19,782 bases of DNA, taken from positions 1 to 19,782 of the forward strand of contig CAKPDH010000006.1 in NCBI GenBank assembly GCA_934148845.1, in the 5' to 3' direction. How positions within the stretch are numbered: the stretch's first letter is position 1; each line of letters starts with the position of its first letter. A model generated the notes under the pieces. It saw only the letters and a program-made list of their open reading frames with translations, ran no database searches and was not told the DNA's origin. Positions 6,088-13,627 of this stretch are shown in pieces. Source of the DNA: an uncultured Bacilli bacterium (GTDB lineage: Bacteria; Bacillota_I; Bacilli_A; RF39; UBA660). The position numbers and the translations under genes are program-made.

Positions 6088-7971
6088 ATGAGAAATATAA
6101 GTAGTAAAAAAAGAATAATTTTAATAGTTTTATTTATTTTTGTATTGTGCTTATCAATAGGCTTTTCTGCTTTTTCAAATATTCTAAAAATTAAAACAGA
6201 TGCAGTAGTAAAAGCTAGCTTAGGAGTTAAATTTTCATCTGATCCAACTGAATTTAAAACGGATCCAATAACTCCTGTTTTATCTAAGGACAGTATAAAA
6301 GCAGAAGCTGCATATATTGATACTAAAAATCCTACTACAATTAAAAATTTAAATGTTGAATTTAGTGAGAGAGGTACTAGTGTAACATATACTTTTTATG
6401 TAATAAATAAAGGATCTACTAAAGCATATTTAAGTGGTATTAATTTTTTAAATGCAGAAGGGTATGATAGTTCTAAAGTTTGTCTAATAAATGGTACAGA
6501 AATAAATGAATCATTGAGTGATATATGTAAAGGTATAAGTGTTAGTCTTCAAATAGGTGATGACGAAACTATATATACTGAAAGTGTAGAGTTATCTAAT
6601 CATCCACTTGAAGCTATGCAAAGTGAAAAGGTAGTTATTACAATATCATATAGTAGTGATGCTGTAGAGGCAACAGAAAAATTCAATGTTAAATATGGTA
6701 ATTTATCTTTTTCATATAGTTCAGTTGATACAAATACACCAAGTTTAGATAATAGCTATTGTTTTATAAGTACAACTATGGGAGAAATAACAGCTTATGA
6801 TAATACTTGTTCTAGAGATGTTGTAATACCAGATAATTTAGAGTTACCTTTAAGTACTGTTAAAAGCGCTACATATAATGAATCCAAATGTATGGCATAT
6901 GCAAAATCTTCTTCTGATATGACTGATTCTGAAATAAAGTCATTTTGTGATTATTATAAAGAAAATTATTCTACACTTTCTATACCTATTCAATATAGTA
7001 TTGGAGATGTAACATTTGAAAAATCAACTGATACATATTTAGTTACAAACATAGGAGAAAGTTCATTTGTAGGTTCTAATATAACAGGTGTAGTTATTTC
7101 AAATAGTATATCAAGTATAGGCAGTAGTGCATTTTCAAATAATAAGCTTACAAACGTAATAATACCAGATAGTATAACAAACATAGGAGATAGTGCGTTT
7201 TCATATAATAGACTTACAAGTGTAAGTATTCCTTCTAGTGTAACAAGTATAGGTGAATCTGTTTTTGAGGAAAATGAACTTACAAGTGTAGAAATTCCAA
7301 ATAGTATATCAAGTATAGGTAACTATGCATTTTCATATAATAGACTTACAAGTGTAAGCATTCCTTATAGTGTAACAAATATAGGTGATTATGCATTTAA
7401 AACTAATAAACTTACAAGTATAAGTATTCCTTCTGGTGTAACAAACATAGGTGAATTTGCTTTTGCAGAAAATGAACTTACAAGTGTAGAAATTCCAAAT
7501 AGTGTAGTAACTATAAAAGATAGAGCTTTTGAAAATAATAAAATAGCAAGTGTAACAATTCCAAAAAATCTAACGACAGTGGGATATTTTGTATTTGCTA
7601 GTAATAAAATAACAAATGTAATAATACCGGATGGCGTTAAAGTAATAGGCCATGGAATGTTTTATAAAAATGAACTTACAAGTGTGAATATTCCAGATAG
7701 CGTAACTAGAATAGAGACTCATGCATTTAATTATAACAATATAACTAGTGTAGAAATTGGATCAGGAATTGAATATTTAGGATCACATTGTTTTTATAAT
7801 GATAAAGAAATTGATGAAAATAATAATATAACATATGGTCCAAATGAAATTAAAGTATTTAAAATACATAAGACAGAAGATAAAAGCATATTTAAAGATG
7901 GCTCTGTTACTAGAACTATTTTTATAGGTAGTGATGGTAATAGTAATTCAAATATAATTTGGGATTCTTAA
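6088..7971 (+). CDS. Secreted protein: TasA/CalY-like N-terminal domain fused to BspA-type leucine-rich repeats
   Basis: The product has 627 residues. A basic start and hydrophobic stretch (about 9-29) followed by FSAFSNILKIKTDAVV resemble the SipW-type signal region of TasA/camelysin-like proteins. Residues ~40-205 form a beta-rich domain with a VTYTFYVINKGS strand and one Cys pair (132/147). A linker domain (~222-330) has four more Cys (225, 241, 268, 287), suggesting disulfides outside the cell. Residues 332-573 are eleven 22-residue repeats of the form LTSVxIPxSVTxIGxxAFxxNx, the LRR_5/BspA type known from surface proteins of host-associated bacteria. There is no LPXTG motif or C-terminal membrane anchor, so it is either released or held by an uncleaved N-terminus. 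GAGG precedes ATG 6088 by three bases. Its role is probably adhesion or host contact, by family analogy only. Confidence 0.85.
   Translation: MRNISSKKRIILIVLFIFVLCLSIGFSAFSNILKIKTDAVVKASLGVKFSSDPTEFKTDPITPVLSKDSIKAEAAYIDTKNPTTIKNLNVEFSERGTSVTYTFYVINKGSTKAYLSGINFLNAEGYDSSKVCLINGTEINESLSDICKGISVSLQIGDDETIYTESVELSNHPLEAMQSEKVVITISYSSDAVEATEKFNVKYGNLSFSYSSVDTNTPSLDNSYCFISTTMGEITAYDNTCSRDVVIPDNLELPLSTVKSATYNESKCMAYAKSSSDMTDSEIKSFCDYYKENYSTLSIPIQYSIGDVTFEKSTDTYLVTNIGESSFVGSNITGVVISNSISSIGSSAFSNNKLTNVIIPDSITNIGDSAFSYNRLTSVSIPSSVTSIGESVFEENELTSVEIPNSISSIGNYAFSYNRLTSVSIPYSVTNIGDYAFKTNKLTSISIPSGVTNIGEFAFAENELTSVEIPNSVVTIKDRAFENNKIASVTIPKNLTTVGYFVFASNKITNVIIPDGVKVIGHGMFYKNELTSVNIPDSVTRIETHAFNYNNITSVEIGSGIEYLGSHCFYNDKEIDENNNITYGPNEIKVFKIHKTEDKSIFKDGSVTRTIFIGSDGNSNSNIIWDS
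7081..7806 (+). repeat. Eleven tandem 66-bp coding repeats
   Basis: The array encodes the 22-residue leucine-rich units at a constant 66-base period with no frame-breaking indels. Some units match better at a distance than to neighbours. Unit 3 and unit 5 share SYNR before LTSVSIP (132-base offset). Units 3-4 and 6-7 share ENE followed by LTSVEIPNS (198-base offset). This suggests growth by block duplication. The outer units (1 and 8-11) are more diverged than the central ones. Confidence 0.9.
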
Positions 7972-7996
7972 AGATTGAAATTAATTCAATCTTTTT
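7970..7996 (+). terminator. Intrinsic terminator after the LRR gene
   Basis: AAAGATTGAA (7970-7979) pairs perfectly with TTCAATCTTT (7985-7994) around a five-base loop, then T's to 7996. The stem starts at the second base of the stop codon. Confidence 0.85.
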
Positions 7997-8020
7997 CTTT
8001 AATTATTAATAAAATTATTG

Positions 8021-8026
8021 TATAAT
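8021..8026 (+). promoter_or_regulatory. -10 box of the nifJ promoter
   Basis: TATAAT directly preceded by TTG lies 16 bases before the nifJ ATG. No good -35 hexamer is visible at 16-18 bases upstream, so either the promoter is activator-dependent or the -10 match is enough. Confidence 0.5.
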
Positions 8027-8042
8027 TTAATTGGGTGATAAA

Positions 8043-11000
8043 ATGATAAAAGTAAAAACTATGGATGGAAATGAGGCTTGTGCAAATACTGCTTATATGT
8101 TTTCTGAAATTGCTGGTATATATCCAATAACTCCATCAAGCCCTATGGCTGAACATATTGATGAATGGAGTAATAAAGATAGACTTAATTTGTTTAATGA
8201 TAAAGTAAAAGTTGTCGAGATGCAAAGTGAAGCGGGTGCTATTGGTTTTGTACATGGAGCACTTCAAAATGGTGTTTTAGCAACAACTTTCACAGCTAGC
8301 CAAGGATTGCTTCTCATGATACCTAATATGTATAAAATAGCAGGTGAAATGCTTCCTTGTGTAATTCATGTTGCGGCTCGTTCTTTATCAACTCATGCTT
8401 TAAGTATTTTTGGCGATCATCAAGATATATACGCAACGAGACAAACTGGTTTTTGTATGTTAGCATCCTCAAGTGTTCAAGATGCAGCATACTTAAGTGC
8501 TGTTGCTCATCTGTCATCAATTGAATCAAGTCTTCCATTTTTGCATTTTTTTGACGGATTTAGAACAAGTCATGAAATAGATAAAATTGAGGTATTAGAA
8601 GAATCTGATTATAAGAAAATGATAAATGAATCAGCTCTAAAGAAATTTAGAGAAAAAGCTTTAAATCCTATGAAACCTAATACAAGAGGTACTGCAGAAA
8701 ATGATGATGTATATTTTCAAGCAACAGAAATTAGAAACAAGTATTATGATGTTGTACCTGATATAGTAAATAATTACATGCTTAAAATTAATGAAGCTGC
8801 TAATGTAGATTATAAACCATTTAATTATTACGGAAGTAAATCCGCTACTAAAGTCATAGTAGCGATGGGATCAGTTTGTGAAACCATAAAGGAAGTAATA
8901 GATGATTTAAATGAAGATATTGGCCTTATTGAAGTGCATTTATATAGACCTTTTAGTACAAAATTTTTAAAAGATGTAATTCCAAATACAGTAGAAAAAA
9001 TAGCTGTTTTAGATAGAACAAAGGAATTTGGATCAAATGGTGAACCATTATATTTAGATGTACTTTCAGCTATTAAGGATATGAATATAAAAGTAGTAGG
9101 AGGAAGGTATGGACTTTCAAGTAAGGATACTACTCCAGCTTCAATTAAAGCTGTATATGATATGCTTGATAATCCTATTAATAATTTTACTATTGGTATA
9201 AATGATGATGTTACTAATTTGAGTTTAGATGTAACTAATTATAGTATTAAAAATAGTAAAGAAATACTTATATATGGTTATGGTTCTGATGGTATGGTTA
9301 GTGCATCAAAATCTATAATTAAATTAGTTGGAGATAATACTGATAATTATGTACAAGGATATTTTCAATATGATTCTAAAAAAAGTGGTGGGGTTACATT
9401 ATCTCATCTTAGAATAAGTAATTCTAAGATAAGATCTACTTATTATATAAATAAGCCTGATATAGTTGTTGTATCTAAAGATAGTTATTTTAGTGAATTT
9501 GAATTATTAAATGATATATCTTCACATTCTATTATGATTATTAATACTAGTAAAAGTATTGATGAATTAAAAGAATGCTTTACTAATAAGTTAAGCAGTT
9601 TACTTATAAATAACAATACTAAAATATATACATTAAATGCATATGATATTGCAAATAAGGTAGGACTTGGTAATAAGATTAGTATGATTATGGAATGTGC
9701 AATATTATATATAACTAATTTAGTTGATTATAAGTTATCTAAAGAAGAATTGATTAAATATATTAAGAATAAATTTAGCAAAAAAGGCGATGATATAGTA
9801 CGTGCTAATATAGAAGCACTTAATTTAACTGAAAATAATATACATCAAATTTCTATAGATAAAAAAAATAGCAAAAAATTTGAATATGATAATATTTATA
9901 GTGCTATGTTTTTAAGAGAAGGAAATAATTTAAGTGTATCAGAATTTAGTGATATGCCAAGTGGTATATTTAAACCAAGTACAAGTAAATTAGAAAATAA
10001 ATATATAAGTGAAATAGTTCCACATTATATAGAAGATAACTGTATAAATTGTAATCAATGTTCTATTGCTTGTCCTCATTCAGTAATTAGACCATATTTA
10101 TTATCATCTGAAGAATATGCTATAGCGCCATCTTATATAAAAAATAGATGTAGAAAAGCTATAGGTCTTAATGATTATTACTTTACAATTGGTATATCTA
10201 TAAAAAATTGTACAGGATGTGGATTATGTATAAATACTTGTCCTGGTATGCGTGGTAATAAAGCTTTAGTTTTTAAAGCTTTAAGTGATGAGATAAAATC
10301 TAAGGAACAAGATGTATTTGAATATCTAGATAAAAATATAAAAGATAAAAATAAATTTAATAAACTAACCGTAAAGGGGCTTTCATTTACAAAACCAAAT
10401 ATTGAGTATTGTGGTGCTTGTAGTGGATGTGGAGAAGTATCATATATAAAAATACTTACTCAGATATTTAAGGATAATTTAATAATTGCAAACGCTACTG
10501 GATGTAGTTCTATATATGGTGGAAGTGCTCCAAGTACTCCTTATAATCTTCCTTGGGCTTCATCTTTATTTGAAGATAATGCTGAATATGGATATGGAAT
10601 GCTTATTAGTAATAATTTAATTAGAAATAGAATTAAAAATATAATGGAAAATAATTTAGATAATGAAAATTCTACTTATTTTAAAGAATGGTTAGATAAT
10701 TATGATGATTATAATGTTACTATGGATGTTTATAATAAATTAAGTTCAAACGTACCAGATGAGCTTAAAAAGCTAAAAGAGTATATTCCATCTAGAAATT
10801 ATTGGTGTGTAGGTGGAGATGGATGGGCTTATGATATTGGATTTAGTGGAATAGACCATGTTTTAGCTAGTGGAGAGAATATAAATATTTTAGTTCTTGA
10901 TACTGAAATATATTCAAATACAGGCGGTCAAGCTAGTAAATCTAGTAATCTTGGTTCTATTGCTTCATTTGCGACAAGCGGAAAAAGAACAAATAAAAAA

Positions 11001-11423
11001 GATTTGGCTTTAATAGCTATGTCTTATCCTAATGTATATGTTGCGCAAATCTCATTAGGCGCAAATATGATGCAGACAATAAAAACATTAAAAGAAGCTA
11101 ATGATTATAATGGACCATCAATAGTAATAGCTTATTCTCCTTGTATTTCACATGGAATTAAGGGTGGTATGAGTAATACTTTAAAAATGCAAAAATTAGC
11201 TGTTGAATCAGGATATTTTCCTATATTTAGAAGAGATCCTATAAATGGATTTAAGATGGATTTTAAAAATGCTAACTTTGATTTATATAATGAATTCTTA
11301 AATTTACAAACTAGGTATTCAATGTTAGGTAAAATAAATCCTAAAGATGCTAAAGCTTTGTTAGATAAAAATAAAGAAAATGCAATAGATAGATATAAAT
11401 ATTATGTTAGTTTAGGAGAGTAA
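8043..11423 (+). CDS. nifJ: Pyruvate:ferredoxin (flavodoxin) oxidoreductase
   Basis: The product (1126 residues, slightly shorter than the usual ~1170-1190) oxidises pyruvate with CoA to acetyl-CoA and CO2, reducing ferredoxin; it is a cytoplasmic, oxygen-sensitive enzyme. Domains appear in the canonical order: pyruvate-binding N-terminal domain (GIYPITPSSPMAEH; TASQGLLLMIPNMYKIAGE), the gamma-type domain (IYGYGSDGMVSASKS; DSKKSGGVTLSHLR), a two-cluster ferredoxin domain (CxxCxxCxxxCP at Cys667-677 and Cys723-733) and the thiamine-diphosphate domain. The last contains GACSGCGE (Cys793, Cys796), ATGCSSIYGG, GGDGWAYDIGF and NTGGQASKS. The start is ATG 8043; an in-frame TTG at 8031 overlaps the GGGTGA ribosome site and is rejected. 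The enzyme needs thiamine diphosphate, and no thiamine gene is present here. A MazG-like gene follows after two bases in the same transcript. Confidence 0.97.
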   Translation: MIKVKTMDGNEACANTAYMFSEIAGIYPITPSSPMAEHIDEWSNKDRLNLFNDKVKVVEMQSEAGAIGFVHGALQNGVLATTFTASQGLLLMIPNMYKIAGEMLPCVIHVAARSLSTHALSIFGDHQDIYATRQTGFCMLASSSVQDAAYLSAVAHLSSIESSLPFLHFFDGFRTSHEIDKIEVLEESDYKKMINESALKKFREKALNPMKPNTRGTAENDDVYFQATEIRNKYYDVVPDIVNNYMLKINEAANVDYKPFNYYGSKSATKVIVAMGSVCETIKEVIDDLNEDIGLIEVHLYRPFSTKFLKDVIPNTVEKIAVLDRTKEFGSNGEPLYLDVLSAIKDMNIKVVGGRYGLSSKDTTPASIKAVYDMLDNPINNFTIGINDDVTNLSLDVTNYSIKNSKEILIYGYGSDGMVSASKSIIKLVGDNTDNYVQGYFQYDSKKSGGVTLSHLRISNSKIRSTYYINKPDIVVVSKDSYFSEFELLNDISSHSIMIINTSKSIDELKECFTNKLSSLLINNNTKIYTLNAYDIANKVGLGNKISMIMECAILYITNLVDYKLSKEELIKYIKNKFSKKGDDIVRANIEALNLTENNIHQISIDKKNSKKFEYDNIYSAMFLREGNNLSVSEFSDMPSGIFKPSTSKLENKYISEIVPHYIEDNCINCNQCSIACPHSVIRPYLLSSEEYAIAPSYIKNRCRKAIGLNDYYFTIGISIKNCTGCGLCINTCPGMRGNKALVFKALSDEIKSKEQDVFEYLDKNIKDKNKFNKLTVKGLSFTKPNIEYCGACSGCGEVSYIKILTQIFKDNLIIANATGCSSIYGGSAPSTPYNLPWASSLFEDNAEYGYGMLISNNLIRNRIKNIMENNLDNENSTYFKEWLDNYDDYNVTMDVYNKLSSNVPDELKKLKEYIPSRNYWCVGGDGWAYDIGFSGIDHVLASGENINILVLDTEIYSNTGGQASKSSNLGSIASFATSGKRTNKKDLALIAMSYPNVYVAQISLGANMMQTIKTLKEANDYNGPSIVIAYSPCISHGIKGGMSNTLKMQKLAVESGYFPIFRRDPINGFKMDFKNANFDLYNEFLNLQTRYSMLGKINPKDAKALLDKNKENAIDRYKYYVSLGE

Positions 11424-11425
11424 TT

Positions 11426-11752
11426 ATGGATAAGATATATAATAAATTAGTTAGAGATAATATACCTAAGATAATAAATGATCAAGGTAAGACACCTATA
11501 CTTAAGGTATTAGATGATGTAGAGTATAAAGAAGAATTAGAAAAGAAGTTATATGAAGAATATTTAGAAGTTGTTGAATCAAGCTATAGTACTAGAATAG
11601 AAGAATTAGCTGATATGATAGAAGTTATATCCTCACTTGCAAAATTAGAAGATAAGACTCTAAAAGATGTAATAGCTGTTGCTGATAAGAAGAGAAAAGA
11701 AAGAGGATCATTTGATAAAAAAGTTTTCTTAGAAAAAGTATGTGATAGATAG
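11426..11752 (+). CDS. MazG-like (HisE/PRA-PH-type) nucleotide pyrophosphohydrolase
   Basis: The product is a small all-alpha protein of 108 residues. It opens with KLVRDNIPKII, a signature of short stand-alone members of the phosphoribosyl-ATP pyrophosphohydrolase-like family. The metal-binding motif is EExxE (Glu44, Glu45, Glu48) followed by ExxD (Glu60, Asp63), as in MazG-fold enzymes that hydrolyse NTPs to NMP and pyrophosphate. Its start is two bases after the nifJ stop and uses the GGAG at the end of nifJ, so the two are co-translated. No histidine-pathway genes are near, so a house-cleaning role on non-canonical nucleotides is more likely than histidine synthesis. The true substrate is unknown. 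Confidence 0.85.
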   Translation: MDKIYNKLVRDNIPKIINDQGKTPILKVLDDVEYKEELEKKLYEEYLEVVESSYSTRIEELADMIEVISSLAKLEDKTLKDVIAVADKKRKERGSFDKKVFLEKVCDR

Positions 11753-11808
11753 TAAACTTATTTTACAAAAATTTAAATATTAAAAACAATAGGTGTTAAA
11801 ATCAAAAA

Positions 11809-11837
11809 AATAGTAGATTATTCTATTATTTTTTTTT
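11809..11837 (+). terminator. Intrinsic terminator after nifJ-mazG-like operon
   Basis: AATAGTAGA (11809-11817) pairs with TCTATTATT (11822-11830) with one G-T wobble around TTAT, followed by seven more T's. Confidence 0.7.
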
Positions 11838-11846
11838 ACTTTTTGA

Positions 11847-11852
11847 TATAAT
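11847..11852 (+). promoter_or_regulatory. -10 box of the rlmN operon promoter
   Basis: TATAAT lies 17 bases before the rlmN ATG and directly after the preceding terminator. The -35 region falls inside the terminator T-tract and does not match consensus. Confidence 0.45.
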
Positions 11853-11868
11853 TGTAATAGGTGTAAAT

Positions 11869-12891
11869 ATGGAAAATATATATAATAAAACATTAAGTGA
11901 ATTGGAAACTTTTTTCTTAAATAGGAATGATAAAAAGTTTAAAGCAACTCAAGTATTTGAGTGGATATATAAAAAAAGAGTTAATAATTTTGATGATATT
12001 AGAAATGTTTCAAAGGAAACAATTGAAGTATTAAAAAATAATTTTAATATGGATATGCCAACTATAATAGCAAAAAAAGTTGATGTAGATGTTGCAAAGT
12101 ATTTATTTAGACTTAACGATAATGAAAAGGTTGAAGCTGTAATTATGTATCATGATTATGGTAATAGTATTTGTATTTCTACCCAGGTTGGATGTAATAT
12201 GGGATGTAAATTTTGTGAGAGTGGAAGACTTAAAAAAGTTAGAAATTTAGAAGTTTATGAGATGGTTACTCAAATTTTGCTAGTAGAAAATGATATAAAT
12301 AAAAGAATTAGTCATGTTGTTCTTATGGGAATTGGTGAACCTTTTGATAATTATGATAATGTTATAAAATTTATTGATATAATTAATTCAAATAAGGGTA
12401 TGGACATAGGGAGTAGACATATAACTGTGTCAACTTGTGGTATTGTGCCTAAAATATTAGAATTTTCATCATATGGTAAGCAAGTAAATTTAGCAATAAG
12501 TTTACATGCTCCAAATAATGAAATAAGAGATTCTATTATGAATATAAATAAAGCATATAAAGTAGAGGATATAATAGATGCAGTAAAATATTATATATCT
12601 AAAACAAATAGAAGAGTTACTTTTGAATATATAATGTTAAATGGAATTAATGATAATGTAGAGTGTGCAATTATGTTAAGCAATTTGTTAAAAGGAATTA
12701 ATTGTTATGTTAATCTAATTCCTTATAATGAAACAACACATATAGAGTATAAGAAAAGTAGTCAAGATAGAATTATGGCATTTTATGATACTTTAAAGAA
12801 AAATAATATAGGTGTAACTATTAGAAGGGAATTTGGCAGTAAAGTTAATGCTGCTTGTGGACAGTTACGTTCACATTATGAGGAGGAGTAA
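11869..12891 (+). CDS. rlmN: Dual-specificity RNA methyltransferase RlmN (23S rRNA A2503 / tRNA A37, C2)
   Basis: This radical-SAM enzyme (340 residues) methylates C2 of adenine 2503 in 23S rRNA and of A37 in some tRNAs. The cluster motif is CNMGCKFC (Cys109, Cys113, Cys116). GIGEPFDNYDN is the family GEP motif, and NAACGQLR near the end carries the second catalytic cysteine (about Cys330) that holds the methyl intermediate. Glu89 in KVEAVIMYH is the likely base. RlmN is preferred over the resistance enzyme Cfr because it heads the standard rlmN-prpC-prkC-rsgA-rpe operon and is a single chromosomal copy in a housekeeping setting. ATG follows TAGGTG with proper spacing. Its stop is one base before prpC, and the prpC ribosome site lies inside its last codons. 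Confidence 0.94.
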   Translation: MENIYNKTLSELETFFLNRNDKKFKATQVFEWIYKKRVNNFDDIRNVSKETIEVLKNNFNMDMPTIIAKKVDVDVAKYLFRLNDNEKVEAVIMYHDYGNSICISTQVGCNMGCKFCESGRLKKVRNLEVYEMVTQILLVENDINKRISHVVLMGIGEPFDNYDNVIKFIDIINSNKGMDIGSRHITVSTCGIVPKILEFSSYGKQVNLAISLHAPNNEIRDSIMNINKAYKVEDIIDAVKYYISKTNRRVTFEYIMLNGINDNVECAIMLSNLLKGINCYVNLIPYNETTHIEYKKSSQDRIMAFYDTLKKNNIGVTIRREFGSKVNAACGQLRSHYEEE

Positions 12892-12892
12892 T

Positions 12893-13627
12893 ATGGAGTA
12901 TTATTATATAACTGATCCAGGTAAGATAAGGGAAAGAAATGAAGATAGTGTTAATATATGTGAAAATCAGTCAAAAGAGATATTATTAATAGTAGCTGAT
13001 GGTATGGGTGGACATAAAGATGGTGAAGTAGCATCCCACATAGCTTTAAATTTAATTAGTGATAGATTTAAAAATACTAGTAGTATAGGTAATGTAGATG
13101 ATGCAGTAAATTGGATTCAAAGTACTGTTAGCGAAGCTAATATGGAAATATTTAAATATGTATCAGAACATCCTGAAAGTGAAGGCATGGGTACTACTTT
13201 AGTGCTTTCTATTTTAACACCATCCTTTTTACTTATAGGTAATGTAGGAGATTCTTCTGGGTATGTATATAAAAATAAAAAATTACAAAAAATTACAGTT
13301 GATCATACTTTAGTAAATTTACTTGTAAAAAGTGGAGAACTTACAGAGGAAGAAGCTAAGAATCATCCAAAGAAAAATGTACTTATGAAAGCTCTTGGAT
13401 CTAATACTAATATAGATATGGATATATTTAATGTTGATTTAAATGTTGATGGAATATTTTTATGTAGTGATGGGCTTACTAATATGCTTGATGATATACA
13501 AATAGCTAAAGTTTTAAGTGAAGATATTAGTCTTAAGGATAAATTAGAAAAACTTGTTTTTAAAGCTAATAATCGTGGAGGAAATGATAATATTTCAATA
13601 GCTTGTTTAATTAAGGAGGATTTATGA
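12893..13627 (+). CDS. prpC: PP2C-type Ser/Thr phosphoprotein phosphatase
   Basis: The product (244 residues) is a cytoplasmic metal-dependent phosphatase that reverses phosphorylation by the PASTA kinase encoded next. PPM-family motifs in order: RERNEDS, VADGMGGHKDGEVAS (metal-binding Asp and Gly), GMGTTLV, GNVGDSSGY, CSDGLTNML and GGNDNIS (last metal Asp). The start is ATG 12893, five bases after AGGAGGAG; an upstream in-frame start at 12833 would overlap rlmN by 59 bases and lacks a ribosome site. The stop overlaps the kinase start in ATGA, so translation is coupled and the pair should be made in fixed ratio. Confidence 0.94.
   Translation: MEYYYITDPGKIRERNEDSVNICENQSKEILLIVADGMGGHKDGEVASHIALNLISDRFKNTSSIGNVDDAVNWIQSTVSEANMEIFKYVSEHPESEGMGTTLVLSILTPSFLLIGNVGDSSGYVYKNKKLQKITVDHTLVNLLVKSGELTEEEAKNHPKKNVLMKALGSNTNIDMDIFNVDLNVDGIFLCSDGLTNMLDDIQIAKVLSEDISLKDKLEKLVFKANNRGGNDNISIACLIKEDL

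Noticed and set aside
7081..7806. Regular 66-base repeats resembling a direct-repeat or CRISPR-like array
   Set aside because: The repeats are continuous in one long reading frame, encode a classic leucine-rich motif, and have no unique spacers between short identical repeats.
8031..8042. Upstream TTG start for nifJ
   Set aside because: The four extra codons contain the GGGTGA ribosome site that serves the ATG at 8043.
8323..8538. Minus-strand frame inside nifJ, and similar antisense frames within cca, ltaS, the LRR gene, rsgA and dnaD
   Set aside because: All lie opposite well-supported genes, lack ribosome sites and show no recognisable protein signature.
11869..12891. Cfr-type antibiotic-resistance methyltransferase
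   Set aside because: The gene heads the conserved housekeeping operon with prpC, prkC, rsgA and rpe and ends in NAACGQLR as RlmN does; nothing indicates an acquired resistance gene.
12833..12892. Upstream ATG start for prpC, 60 bases earlier
   Set aside because: It lies inside rlmN without a ribosome site, whereas ATG 12893 has AGGAGGAG at the right distance and gives the standard phosphatase N-terminus.
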